Assembly (NCBI RefSeq): GCF_050281185.1
Contig: NZ_JBNNWS010000017.1
Span: 68,271-132,270 of the forward strand
Reading direction: 5' to 3'
Source of the DNA: Heyndrickxia sp050281185
GTDB taxonomy: Bacteria > Bacillota > Bacilli > Bacillales > Bacillaceae_C
DNA: 64,000 nt
In this document: positions 9,734 to 18,211 of the stretch, piece after piece
How the letters are laid out: every line of letters begins with the position of its first letter
Position numbering within the stretch: position 1 is the stretch's first letter
Translations under genes and position numbers: made by a program
The notes under the pieces: generated by a model
Database searches by the model: none
Seen by the model: the letters and a program-made list of their open reading frames with translations, nothing else
What the model was told of the DNA's origin: nothing

Positions 9734-12467
9734 ATATCCTCTTCTTTTCCTATTAGTCATCCCAGCACTTATAGTAATATATCTTTTTTATCGAAGATCT
9801 CAATCGATAAACAAAATAGAAAAAAATCTTATTATTTCATTAAGGTCAATCATTTTCCTTCTACTAATCTTTGCTTTAACTGTTCCACAAATTTTACTTC
9901 CGGTAAAAGGAGAAAATGTTATTTTTTTAGTGGATCGTTCAGCAAGTATGAAAGGAACGGATACACAAATTTTATCTTGGATTGAAGAAAGCATGCGGTC
10001 AAAAAAGAAACAGGATTCCTTTGGTATTGTTTCGATAGGAAAAACTGCAGCAGTAGAACAATCTTTAACGAGCGATGAAGAACCTATCCAGCAATTTTCA
10101 AGCAAGGTAGGTGAGGATCAAACAAATATTGAACAAGGGATACAGCTTGCAGCTTCACTTATACCCAATTATCAAAAAGGAAGAATTGTCTTATTTTCTG
10201 ACGGAAATGAAACGACTGGAAATGCAAAGGAAGCTGTAAATTTATTAAAACAACAAAATATTGAATTGGTTCATGTAAAGATGGCAGGGAAATCAGGAAA
10301 TGATGCTGCTTTAACAGAGTTTAAAGTCCCACCAACATTATATAAAGGAGAAAATGCCCAACTAAAGATTAAGGCGAAAAGTAATATTAACGAGGACGCC
10401 ACTATCCGCATTTCTTTGAACAACCGTGAGATATTAAAAAAAGCTGTTAAGCTAAAAGTAGGGGAGAATCAATTTACATTTTCACATGATGTCGACGATA
10501 CAGGAATGTTTGTTTATAAAGCTGAAATCATTGCTGAAAATGATGCATTTTTAGAAAATAATAAGCTTTTTGCTGTTTCCAATGTAACAGGTACACCGAG
10601 AGTTCTCATTGTTCAAGATAAAAAAGATGCTTCGCTAGAAAACATATTAAAAACGGCAAAGATAAAAGTAGATTCAATCGTTCCTGAGCAGCTTCCAAGT
10701 ACATTATCCGGCTATTTACAATATCAATCGGTTATTTTTAACAATGTCGATGCTACCTCTATTGGTGAGAAGCAAATGAATTTTATAGAAAAAGCAGTAA
10801 AGGAATTCGGGATAGGCTTTGTGATGGCAGGTGGAGAAAACAGTTTTGGGCTTGGAGGTTATTTTAAAACTCCGATTGAAAAACTACTCCCTGTGAACAT
10901 GGAGATAAAAGGGAAGAGAAAAATGCCCTCATTAGGCTTGGTCATTGTGATGGACCGTTCTGGAAGTATGAGCGGTCAAAAGCTGGCTCTTGCCAAAGAA
11001 GCAGCTGCAAGATCAGTGGAGCTATTGCGTGAGGAAGATACGCTTGGCTTTATTGCTTTTGATGATCGACCTTGGGAAATTGTTGAGACTGCACCAATTA
11101 AGGATAAAAAAAATGTCATAAAAAAAATCCGGTCTGTAACTGATGGGGGAGGAACAGAGATTTTTCAATCTTTGAAAATGGCTTATGATCAATTAAAGCC
11201 ATTAAAACTTCAAAGGAAGCATATTATATTATTAACAGATGGACAGTCCCAAAATGCAAATTATCAGGAATTAATTGAAGAAGGAAAAAAGGATAACATA
11301 ACAATCTCAACCGTTGGGCTTGGACAAGACGCAGATATTCGCTTATTAGAGGATCTAGCGAAATATGGAGCGGGTAGATTTTATTATGTTTCCGATTCAA
11401 CTGTCATTCCAAGTATTCTATCAAGGGAAACAGTTATGGCAACTAGAACATATATCGAAGATCATCCATTCTATCCTAAAGTGCAGCCATATCCTGAGTG
11501 GTTTCTTTTTTTCAAAAACGGAATCCCTAAAATGAACGCATATATTGCAGTTACTCCTAAACAAACAGCACAGGTTTCTATTTTAAGTGAGAAAGAGGAT
11601 CCTATTTTAGCAGAATGGCAATATGGTTTGGGAAGAACGATTGCTTTCACATCAGATACAAGAGGGAAATGGGCAGGCGATTGGGCAAGATGGAGTGAGT
11701 GGCCGAGCTTTTGGAGTCAACTCGTAACAAAAACTTTCCCTTCTTTTGAGAACATACCATATGAGATGAACGTTCGAGCAGAGAATGGAAAAACATCAAT
11801 TACATTACAATCCGATCAGGCTGAATTATTGCCACTAGAAGCCTCTATTTTCTCGCAAACGGGAAAAGAGATGAAAGTTAAGACGAAGATGACAGCTCTT
11901 GGTCAATACGAACTTCAGATGGAAGATCTTCCAGGGATGTATTTTTTACGAATAAAACAAAAAACAGCAGATAATGGTATCAAAGCTTTTCAAACAGGCT
12001 TTACAGTTCCCTATTCAAAGGAATATTTACTACAAGGAACGAACGAACTTCATTTAAATGAGTTAGGAAAGCAAATTTCGAAAAAGGGTGCATTTGCCAA
12101 TGTCCCAGGTAAATCTTATCATAGACAATCGATTACTGAGTGGCTATTGTTACTTGCATTTTTCCTTTTCTTTTTTGAGATCGCAATACGACGCTTTGGA
12201 TTACAGCCTATTTTAAGAAGTATCCGTAAAGTAGATAAAAAAGAGGAATCCACAAAACAAAAGGTGGATCCTATTCAACAACTTGTAAAAAGTAAAAATC
12301 AAAGCACCAAACCGAAAAAACAAATTTCGGATAATACAGATATGAATAAACAGCCAAAATTAAATGAAACGAAAAAAATCGAAAAACGTCTAATAAATAA
12401 AAATGAACAAACAGATACCGACGATCGTATGCAGCGATTGTTAATTGCAAAGAAAAGAAAAAGATAG
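9717..12467 (+). CDS. Membrane protein with two VWA domains and amidotransferase-like region
   Basis: I place the start at GTG 9717, which has GGGAGGT eight bases upstream; an in-frame TTG at 9696 has no RBS. The product is about 916 residues, with helices near 8-25 and 41-61. A first VWA domain has MIDAS DRSAS at 73-77. After a beta-rich linker and an amidotransferase-like segment (VMAGGENSFGLGGYFKTP) comes a second VWA domain with MIDAS DRSGS near 412-416 and an ILLTDGQSQ strand. A third alpha/beta region with W-rich motifs and a C-terminal helix near 807-825 follow. The charged tail (over 90 residues, Lys-rich) would face the cytosol. Two complete MIDAS motifs in one chain are noteworthy. 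It is the last gene of the coupled block. Confidence 0.88.
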   Translation: MQIDVKYPLLFLLVIPALIVIYLFYRRSQSINKIEKNLIISLRSIIFLLLIFALTVPQILLPVKGENVIFLVDRSASMKGTDTQILSWIEESMRSKKKQDSFGIVSIGKTAAVEQSLTSDEEPIQQFSSKVGEDQTNIEQGIQLAASLIPNYQKGRIVLFSDGNETTGNAKEAVNLLKQQNIELVHVKMAGKSGNDAALTEFKVPPTLYKGENAQLKIKAKSNINEDATIRISLNNREILKKAVKLKVGENQFTFSHDVDDTGMFVYKAEIIAENDAFLENNKLFAVSNVTGTPRVLIVQDKKDASLENILKTAKIKVDSIVPEQLPSTLSGYLQYQSVIFNNVDATSIGEKQMNFIEKAVKEFGIGFVMAGGENSFGLGGYFKTPIEKLLPVNMEIKGKRKMPSLGLVIVMDRSGSMSGQKLALAKEAAARSVELLREEDTLGFIAFDDRPWEIVETAPIKDKKNVIKKIRSVTDGGGTEIFQSLKMAYDQLKPLKLQRKHIILLTDGQSQNANYQELIEEGKKDNITISTVGLGQDADIRLLEDLAKYGAGRFYYVSDSTVIPSILSRETVMATRTYIEDHPFYPKVQPYPEWFLFFKNGIPKMNAYIAVTPKQTAQVSILSEKEDPILAEWQYGLGRTIAFTSDTRGKWAGDWARWSEWPSFWSQLVTKTFPSFENIPYEMNVRAENGKTSITLQSDQAELLPLEASIFSQTGKEMKVKTKMTALGQYELQMEDLPGMYFLRIKQKTADNGIKAFQTGFTVPYSKEYLLQGTNELHLNELGKQISKKGAFANVPGKSYHRQSITEWLLLLAFFLFFFEIAIRRFGLQPILRSIRKVDKKEESTKQKVDPIQQLVKSKNQSTKPKKQISDNTDMNKQPKLNETKKIEKRLINKNEQTDTDDRMQRLLIAKKRKR

Positions 12468-12481
12468 TTTATAAATCTGGT

Positions 12482-12499
12482 GAACCACAGCTGTGGTTC
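12482..12499. repeat. Perfect 18-base palindrome after the VWA block
   Basis: The sequence GAACCACAGCTGTGGTTC is a perfect dyad starting 15 bases after the stop of the double-VWA gene. No T-run follows, so it is not a standard terminator. It could be an operator, an mRNA-end stabiliser or a weak terminator for the block. Confidence 0.5.
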
Positions 12500-12624
12500 G
12501 CCACTTCAAAAATGATTCACACTTTCTATTATTATTGCATACTATTTTAATGTTTGTTTCTGTAATTTTTACGTGTTTCCCAAAATATATAAATGGTTTT
12601 TTAAAAATTAGAGGGGGAAGATTT

Positions 12625-13581
12625 GTGCTCATATCATTTGTACCAGCAGCCATTTCTTTTGTCAGTGTAACGGTTTTATGTCCTTTTTTAATCATGTTTT
12701 TAAAAAAGTTTCAATTAACCCAGCCAATTAGGAAAGAGCTTCCTGCAGACCACCAATTAAAAAAAGGAACACCACTGATGACGGGAAGTATTTTTTTAAT
12801 AGGTGTTTTGGTTGCCTTATTTTATAAGCATAATCCATTAATGATTTTTTTGGCTGTGACGTTTCTTTTGTTTAGTTTTGTTGGTTTTTTAGATGATTAT
12901 TGGAAGGCTTCTCGTCAGGATCCAGGAGGGGTTTCAGGAAAAACGAAATTATTCTTTCAATTTATATTTACTAGTACAATGCTATTTATTTTAGTAAAGT
13001 ATTTTCATTTAAATCCGGAAATTACTTTGATTAAAGATGTATCCATTAATTTTTCAACTGAAGTTTATTTTATTGTTATTCTCCTTTTTATTGTGGGGTC
13101 TGCAAATGCAATAAACTTTACTGATGGAATGGATGGATTATTAGGGATTGTTGCTATTCCCACATACTTTTTCTTTTTTCTGATTTCTGAACGTCAGGAA
13201 GTCCAAGTCTTTTCTTTAATTATGATTGCTTGCATTCTAGGCTTTCTTATCTATAATATTTATCCAGCTAAGGCGTTTATGGGGGATACAGGATCATTAG
13301 CGATTGGCGGTTCACTTTCTTTTTTAGCAGTGTTGGAAAAAGTTGAAATATTAATACCAATATTATTTTTTATCTATTTTGCTGAGCAATTGTCCGTCAT
13401 CTTACAAGTTACGTTTTTTAAATTAACGAAAAAACGTATATTTCGAATGACTCCGATCCATTTTCACTTTGGACTAAAATATGGCTGGTCTGAAAATGTC
13501 ATAGTAACGGTCTTTGGTTTTGTTTCTTGGATTTGTACATTCATATGTTTACTTTACTGGAAATTTGTTTTAAATCCATAA
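12625..13581 (+). CDS. MraY-like phospho-N-acetylmuramoyl-pentapeptide transferase paralogue
   Basis: The frame is open from 12493, but GTG 12625 has GAGGGGGAAG upstream and gives a 318-residue protein, close to the 324 residues of MraY. About ten membrane helices are predicted. Catalytic-site motifs of the polyprenyl-phosphate HexNAc-1-P transferase family are present: GFLDDYWK, NAINFTDGMDGL and MGDTGSLAIGG. In place of the MraY HHH motif there is PIHFHFG, so the middle His is Phe. MraY makes lipid I at the membrane. The normal mraY lies in the dcw cluster, so this is probably a second, diverged copy. It could instead use another UDP-amino sugar. Confidence 0.8.
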   Translation: MLISFVPAAISFVSVTVLCPFLIMFLKKFQLTQPIRKELPADHQLKKGTPLMTGSIFLIGVLVALFYKHNPLMIFLAVTFLLFSFVGFLDDYWKASRQDPGGVSGKTKLFFQFIFTSTMLFILVKYFHLNPEITLIKDVSINFSTEVYFIVILLFIVGSANAINFTDGMDGLLGIVAIPTYFFFFLISERQEVQVFSLIMIACILGFLIYNIYPAKAFMGDTGSLAIGGSLSFLAVLEKVEILIPILFFIYFAEQLSVILQVTFFKLTKKRIFRMTPIHFHFGLKYGWSENVIVTVFGFVSWICTFICLLYWKFVLNP

Positions 13582-13729
13582 AAGACGCAATAATTGTCCC
13601 AATAAAAATAAATGGGATCCAGGTGATACATATGATCGGAAATAAAAACAAAGGACACGAATCAACGATATTATAAATGATTGTACTTAAAATTATTCCA
13701 AATACTAAATATAGTAACAGAAATTCCAT
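13541..13729 (-). CDS. Small hydrophobic protein, function unknown
   Basis: On the minus strand, ATG 13729 is preceded by AAAGGAG about ten bases away and encodes 62 residues with two membrane helices (about 3-20 and 30-52). The C-terminus is short and charged (MDLKQISSKVNI). Its last 41 bases overlap the 3' end of the MraY-like gene tail to tail, which is unusual but tolerated for convergent genes. I do not recognise a family. The good RBS is the main support; without homologues it could be spurious. Confidence 0.4.
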   Translation of the reverse strand: MEFLLLYLVFGIILSTIIYNIVDSCPLFLFPIICITWIPFIFIGTIIASFMDLKQISSKVNI

Positions 13730-13799
13730 ATGCAATTCACTCCTTTTTTTCATTATAAGAAAATGAAATTAAATGGATTGGGCTCTCTAGATAACAAAC

Positions 13800-13838
13800 A
13801 AAAAAGATAGAAGAAGGTTCTTCTATCTTTTTTTGTGG
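13800..13838. terminator. Bidirectional intrinsic terminator
   Basis: AAAGATAGAAGAA and TTCTTCTATCTTT form a near-perfect hairpin flanked by A-rich and T-rich runs. It terminates the ykuT-like gene from the minus side and could stop plus-strand transcription leaving the MraY-like gene. Confidence 0.85.
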
Positions 13839-13850
13839 AGTATAAAATTC

Positions 13851-14672
13851 TTATTCCAATCTTTCTAACCCTGCCATTTGTGAGTCGATTGTTTCTTTAA
13901 TAACCTTACGTAATTTTCTCTCTACTTCTGATTGTTTCCCATTTTTGGTTTTGGCGATTACGCGAAGAACAACATCCGAACTTTCTAGCGATTGGACGCC
14001 CAATACATTTGGTCCTTCGACAATATTATCATCTATTGTAGCGATGTGGTCACAAGCTTTTTGTATGACATTTATTGCATCATCAATTGAGAGATGATCT
14101 CCTATTGTAAAGTCAACAAGTGCTTGCATATTTCCTCGTGAATGATTGCTTAAGGTTATGATTTGTCTGTTTGGTATAAAATGTATGGTGCCGTCAACCG
14201 ATCGAATTTTCGTAGTGCGTAAACCTAATTGTTCTACAACTCCAGAGAATGTTCCTATTGTTACATAGTCATCAACATCTACTTGTTTTTCTAATAAGAT
14301 GAAAAATCCAGTTACAACATCACTTACAAGACCTTGGGCCCCAAATCCAATGGCTAGGCCGACAATTCCTGATCCTGCTAATATTCCAGTAGTCGGGATA
14401 CCTAAAGTTTGGAGCATTGTCACAAAAAAGACGAAAATAAGTACATATGAAAAAGTATTGTCGACTAAATTTTGTAATGTTTTCGATCTTCCATTTGAAC
14501 TACCTGTCTTTTTTTGATAGTTATTAAAGCTAGTATGAATCACCTTTTTTCCTATTGCTTTAACTATTCTATAGGCAATATAGATTAGTATGATTTTTAA
14601 TACCACTTGACCGATTAAAATAGAATAACCTGTCCAATCAAATTTGGTAACGCTTTTCGTTATCTTGTCCAT
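13851..14672 (-). CDS. ykuT: Small-conductance mechanosensitive channel (MscS family, YkuT)
   Basis: This 273-residue protein has three membrane segments in the first 125 residues. The third carries the Gly/Ala-rich pore pattern (ILAGSGIVGLAIGFGAQGLVSDVVTGFF). A beta domain with DYVTIGTFSGVVEQLGLRTTKIR and a C-terminal alpha/beta domain follow. These are the canonical MscS pore and vestibule. The channel releases solutes on hypo-osmotic shock. The start at 14672 has GAAAGGAAAG upstream. It is divergent from the ykuU-like gene, as in B. subtilis, which supports the ykuT assignment. The first helix is shorter than in E. coli MscS. Confidence 0.92.
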   Translation of the reverse strand: MDKITKSVTKFDWTGYSILIGQVVLKIILIYIAYRIVKAIGKKVIHTSFNNYQKKTGSSNGRSKTLQNLVDNTFSYVLIFVFFVTMLQTLGIPTTGILAGSGIVGLAIGFGAQGLVSDVVTGFFILLEKQVDVDDYVTIGTFSGVVEQLGLRTTKIRSVDGTIHFIPNRQIITLSNHSRGNMQALVDFTIGDHLSIDDAINVIQKACDHIATIDDNIVEGPNVLGVQSLESSDVVLRVIAKTKNGKQSEVERKLRKVIKETIDSQMAGLERLE

Positions 14673-14888
14673 TTATTCTTTCCTTTCTTGATAGCAAGGC
14701 ATTTTGTTTTATTCCCCACTTTAGAAATGATAAACTTAATCTATAGAAAAATCACCATTGATTTTCTTTAAATTTATTTTACAAAATTTTTATTGTTTAT
14801 TTTATGAACAAAATGGGAAAAACAATGAAGATAAAGTGAAATAATTTAAATAGAATTATTTTTTATTTAAATTTATTTTAATTTAGTG

Positions 14889-14926
14889 TTGACTCTAAAA
14901 TAGTGGTCTATTATAATTACTATTGT
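14889..14926 (+). promoter_or_regulatory. Strong sigma-A promoter with PerR-like box, for ykuU
   Basis: TTGACT (14889-14894) and TATAAT (14912-14917) are separated by 17 bases. The segment TTATAATTACTATTG over the -10 matches about 11 of 14 specified positions of the PerR box (TTATAATNATTATAA) as I remember it. Peroxide control of a peroxiredoxin would make sense, but the right half is weak. The remaining 325-base gap between ykuT and ykuU is AT-rich with no other feature seen. Confidence 0.6.
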
Positions 14927-14997
14927 GAGTAATAAGTAATTGAGAATAACCTCGTTACTTTATCAATTACATAAAATTTTTTTTGGAGGGATTCTTA

Positions 14998-15546
14998 ATG
15001 GCAGAACGCATGGTAGCGAAACAAGCCCCACGTTTTGAAATGGAAGCAGTATTGCCAAATAAAGAATTTGGTAAAGTAAGTCTTGAAGAAAATATGAAAA
15101 ACGATAAGTGGACAGTTCTTTTCTTCTATCCAATGGACTTCACTTTCGTTTGCCCAACTGAAATTACAGCACTTTCTGATCGTTATGATGAATTCGAAGA
15201 TCTAGATGCTGAAGTAATCGGTGTATCTACTGATACTATTCATACACATTTAGCATGGATTAAAACAGATCGTAAAGAAAACGGTCTTGGCGATTTGAAC
15301 TATCCTTTAGCTGCAGATACTAACCATGCAGTTGCACGTGAATATGGTGTGTTAATTGAAGAAGAAGGTGTAGCCCTTCGTGGTCTTTTCATTATTAGCC
15401 CAGAAGGCGAATTAATGTATCAAGTTGTTAACCATAACAACATTGGCCGTGATGTAGATGAGACTTTACGTGTTCTTCAAGCACTACAAACTGGTGGACT
15501 TTGCCCAGCTAACTGGAAGCCTGGACAAGCTACTCTTAATGCTTAA
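14998..15546 (+). CDS. ykuU: 2-Cys peroxiredoxin (YkuU/AhpC-type)
   Basis: ATG 14998 with GGAGGG seven bases upstream gives 182 residues; the frame extends further upstream without a better start. The peroxidatic Cys is C52 in DFTFVCPTE and the resolving Cys is about C169 in GGLCPANWKPG, the typical 2-Cys arrangement. The enzyme reduces hydrogen peroxide and organic peroxides at the expense of a thioredoxin-like donor. The adjacent ykuV-like gene encodes a plausible reductant. The strong promoter, consistent codon use and strong RBS suggest high expression. Confidence 0.95.
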   Translation: MAERMVAKQAPRFEMEAVLPNKEFGKVSLEENMKNDKWTVLFFYPMDFTFVCPTEITALSDRYDEFEDLDAEVIGVSTDTIHTHLAWIKTDRKENGLGDLNYPLAADTNHAVAREYGVLIEEEGVALRGLFIISPEGELMYQVVNHNNIGRDVDETLRVLQALQTGGLCPANWKPGQATLNA

Positions 15547-15556
15547 TTAAAACAGT

Positions 15557-15589
15557 AAAAAGGCCTAACTCGCTGTTAGGCCTTTTTAT
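15557..15589 (+). terminator. Intrinsic terminator of ykuU
   Basis: AAGGCCTAAC and GTTAGGCCTT pair around a short loop and are followed by TTTTATT. Confidence 0.9.
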
Positions 15590-15599
15590 TAGAAATACG

Positions 15600-15712
15600 A
15601 AAACGCCTTGGTCAGCCTCAGACAAAAATTCAAAAAAGTCTGCCCTATAACTTTTTTTGAATGAAGTTATTTGGCATCGAGGGGCTGTGCGCTAGAGCAA
15701 AACTCTCAAAGG
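15600..15712. repeat. Degenerate AAGCGC-type intergenic repeat
   Basis: The stretch begins CGCCTTGGTCAGCCTCAGAC and ends with TGTGCGCTAGAGC. These resemble the ends of the common Bacillus intergenic element whose better copy is at 54990-55145. Internally it has TCAAAAAAAGT-like complementary runs. The call rests on the ends only. Confidence 0.45.
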
Positions 15713-15723
15713 AGGAATTATCA

Positions 15724-16182
15724 ATGAAACTTCGTGAACCTATGCCAGAGTTAACTGGTGCTACTGAATGGTTAAATGGTCAAGTTACACGTGAAGAATT
15801 AATTGGTGAAAAACCAACATTGCTTCATTTTTGGTCAATCAGTTGTCATTTATGTAAAGAAGCAATGCCGCAAGTTAATGATTTCCGTGATAATTATAAA
15901 GATAAATTGAATGTTGTTGCGGTCCATATGCCGCGTTCAGAGGATGATTTGAACATCGATGAAATTAAAAAGGTTGCTGCGGAACATGGCATTACTCAAC
16001 CTATTTTTGTCGATAGTGAACACAAATTAACGGAAAAATTTGAAAACCAATATGTTCCAGCATACTATGTTTTTGATAAAGACGGTAATCTGCGTCATTT
16101 CCAAGCAGGCGGCAGCGGCATGAAAATGCTTGAAAAACGTGTCAACCGCGTATTAAACGAAACAGAAGCAGCAGGGGCATAA
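15724..16182 (+). CDS. ykuV: Thioredoxin-like thiol-disulfide oxidoreductase (YkuV)
   Basis: ATG 15724 follows AAAGGAGG and gives 152 residues; the open frame starts at 15661 but lacks an RBS there. The fold is thioredoxin-like, with redox motif CHLC (C41, C44) after LLHFWSIS, and a conserved cis-Pro region (QYVPAYYVFDKDG). YkuV homologues are cytosolic reductases with a low redox potential. No signal peptide or membrane anchor is present. It lies behind ykuU but is separated from it by a terminator and a repeat, so it may have its own promoter. Confidence 0.93.
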   Translation: MKLREPMPELTGATEWLNGQVTREELIGEKPTLLHFWSISCHLCKEAMPQVNDFRDNYKDKLNVVAVHMPRSEDDLNIDEIKKVAAEHGITQPIFVDSEHKLTEKFENQYVPAYYVFDKDGNLRHFQAGGSGMKMLEKRVNRVLNETEAAGA

Positions 16183-16189
16183 TAGAGAC

Positions 16190-16225
16190 AAGCAGGTATT
16201 AATTTTTTACCTGCTTTTTTTATTT
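16190..16225 (+). terminator. Intrinsic terminator of ykuV
   Basis: AAGCAGGTA and TACCTGCTT pair around an AT loop, with TTTTTTATTT following. Confidence 0.88.
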
Positions 16226-16288
16226 AGCATAGACAAACGATGTAAAGAATAAGATAAAAAGTCATGCCATAATTTTATAAGTAGGTTT

Positions 16289-16321
16289 TTTAGAGCTTTT
16301 TAATAGCTCTTTTTCTTTTGA
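16289..16321 (+). promoter_or_regulatory. Terminator-like hairpin in leader of the ABC exporter genes
   Basis: AGAGCT and AGCTCT pair around TTTTAAT and are followed by TTTTCTTTT, 125 bases before the first ABC gene. It could be a second terminator for ykuV or a leader attenuator. In B. subtilis bmrCD is controlled by leader attenuation; I found no convincing leader peptide here. Confidence 0.4.
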
Positions 16322-16445
16322 TTAATAGCAAAAAACAAAATAAAAAAATTTTTATAAAAATTGCAACTAAAGTATGGAAAAATATTTCGATAACCGTTAT
16401 ATTTAATATTACGTTTTAAATTTTTTTATATTGGGGGGGAATGCA

Positions 16446-18200
16446 ATGGAGACTTTTAAAAAACTGAAAGACTTTTATTGGCCTTATAAACGGCTGTTTA
16501 TAACGTCGATGTTATTTTTAATCGTTGTTACAGCGATAACGATTGTTTATCCAATTATTTTACAGTTGACGATTGACGAAGTGGTATTTAAAGAAAAATA
16601 TGAACTTATACCATATTTATCAATAGGTTTTGTCATCATCATGGTAATAAAAGGGGTTGCGACATTTATTCAGCAATACACAGGTGACTTGTTTGGGATT
16701 ACCTCTGTTTATCGTCTTCGAAATGCCTTGTATGAAAAACTTCAATATTTACCATTCCGTTATTATGATAATGCGAAAACTGGTGACTTAATGTCGAGGT
16801 TAACAGCAGATGTGGAAGGCTTTCGTTTTTTCCTATCGTTTGGATTCTCTGAAGCTTTGAGATTTATTTTGATTTTGGGAATAAGCTTCAGTGTTATGTT
16901 TTACTACTCAGTATCACTAACATTTATGACAATGATTATGCTCCCTTTTCTAGCAGTCGCTGTTTATAAGTTTGATAAGGTTGTCCATCCGGCGTTTAGA
17001 GGAATAAGGAGATCCTTTGGGAAACTTAATACGAATGTACAAGAAAATATTAGTGGTATTAATACGGTAAAATCCTTATCTCGAGAAGAATTTCAAACCT
17101 CTAAGTTTAACGTTTCCAATGATGATTACCGTGATCAACAAATTCAAACAGCAAATATTTGGGCGAAATATTTTCCTTTGATGGAGCTGATTGGGAACGT
17201 AGGAATCATTATATTATTGGCGTATGGAGGCTATTTAGTTATTAATGAGAGTATGAAGCCAGGTGAACTCGTGGCATTTTATAGTTTATTGGGTTACATT
17301 CTAATGCCTATTATTAATCTTGGGTTCACAATAAATTTATTTTCCCAATCCAAAGCTTCGGGAGAACGTTTATTGGAAATTCTTGAGGCGGATAATGAAA
17401 TTTATGACAAAGAAAATGCATTTGAAGTTGAACGAATGAATGGGGAAGTTGAATTTCAAAATGTTACTCTTCAATATTTTGGAGATGAAAATGCTGCGAT
17501 TAAAAATATTGATTTTATAGCAGAACCAGGCAAAGTAATTGGATTGATAGGATCTACAGGGTCTGGTAAAACAACGATTACCCAATTGATGACTAGATTT
17601 TACGAACCTGTTTCAGGAAAAGTATTAATTGATGGAAAATCTGTTAGTGATTATTCCATTCAATCGTTACGCTCAAACATAGGTATTGTTTTACAGGAAT
17701 CATTCCTTTTTTCATCAACGATTAAAGCGAATATTGCCTATGGTCGTCCACACGCAACAATGGAAGAAATTATAGAAGCAGCAAAAAGAGCTCAAGCACA
17801 TGATTTTATAATGGAATTACCGGATGGCTACGACACCATGCTTGGTGAAAGAGGTCTAGGATTATCAGGTGGTCAAAAACAAAGAATTGCAATTGCACGT
17901 GCGATTTGTTTAGACCCAAGTATTTTAATATTAGATGATGCAACAAGTGCTGTTGATATGGATACGGAGTTTAAGATTCAAGAAGGCTTGCGACAAGTAA
18001 TGAAGGGAAGAACGACATTTATCATTGCACACCGAATTTCTTCTCTTAAACATGCTGATGAAATACTCGTATTGGAAAATGGAAAAATAGTAGAAAGAGG
18101 CGTCCATTCGGAACTTTTATCAAATGGGGGACCATATGAACGAATTTACAAAATCCAATACAAAGATCAGCAGGCTATTCTGCAATCCCAGACAGGTTGA
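16446..18200 (+). CDS. Heterodimeric ABC exporter subunit 1, degenerate-site NBD donor
   Basis: ATG 16446 follows GGGGGGA and gives 584 residues. An exporter-type transmembrane domain (six helices, about 15-310) is fused to an NBD (about 335-575). Walker A (GSTGSGKT) is near 368-376 and the signature LSGGQ is canonical at 473-477. The catalytic Glu after Walker B is Asp498 (LILDDATSAVD). This matches asymmetric exporters such as BmrC/D and TM287/288, where one ATP site is degenerate. Homologues are multidrug or lipid-linked substrate exporters (YheI/YfiB-like). The next gene follows after 11 bases and supplies the complementary NBD. Substrate unknown. Confidence 0.9.
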   Translation: METFKKLKDFYWPYKRLFITSMLFLIVVTAITIVYPIILQLTIDEVVFKEKYELIPYLSIGFVIIMVIKGVATFIQQYTGDLFGITSVYRLRNALYEKLQYLPFRYYDNAKTGDLMSRLTADVEGFRFFLSFGFSEALRFILILGISFSVMFYYSVSLTFMTMIMLPFLAVAVYKFDKVVHPAFRGIRRSFGKLNTNVQENISGINTVKSLSREEFQTSKFNVSNDDYRDQQIQTANIWAKYFPLMELIGNVGIIILLAYGGYLVINESMKPGELVAFYSLLGYILMPIINLGFTINLFSQSKASGERLLEILEADNEIYDKENAFEVERMNGEVEFQNVTLQYFGDENAAIKNIDFIAEPGKVIGLIGSTGSGKTTITQLMTRFYEPVSGKVLIDGKSVSDYSIQSLRSNIGIVLQESFLFSSTIKANIAYGRPHATMEEIIEAAKRAQAHDFIMELPDGYDTMLGERGLGLSGGQKQRIAIARAICLDPSILILDDATSAVDMDTEFKIQEGLRQVMKGRTTFIIAHRISSLKHADEILVLENGKIVERGVHSELLSNGGPYERIYKIQYKDQQAILQSQTG

Positions 18201-18211
18201 GGTGAAATTCA

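Noticed and set aside
12493..12624. N-terminal extension of the MraY-like protein from ATG/GTG near 12493
   Set aside because: The extension has no RBS, overlaps the palindrome and is not found in MraY; GTG 12625 has a strong RBS.
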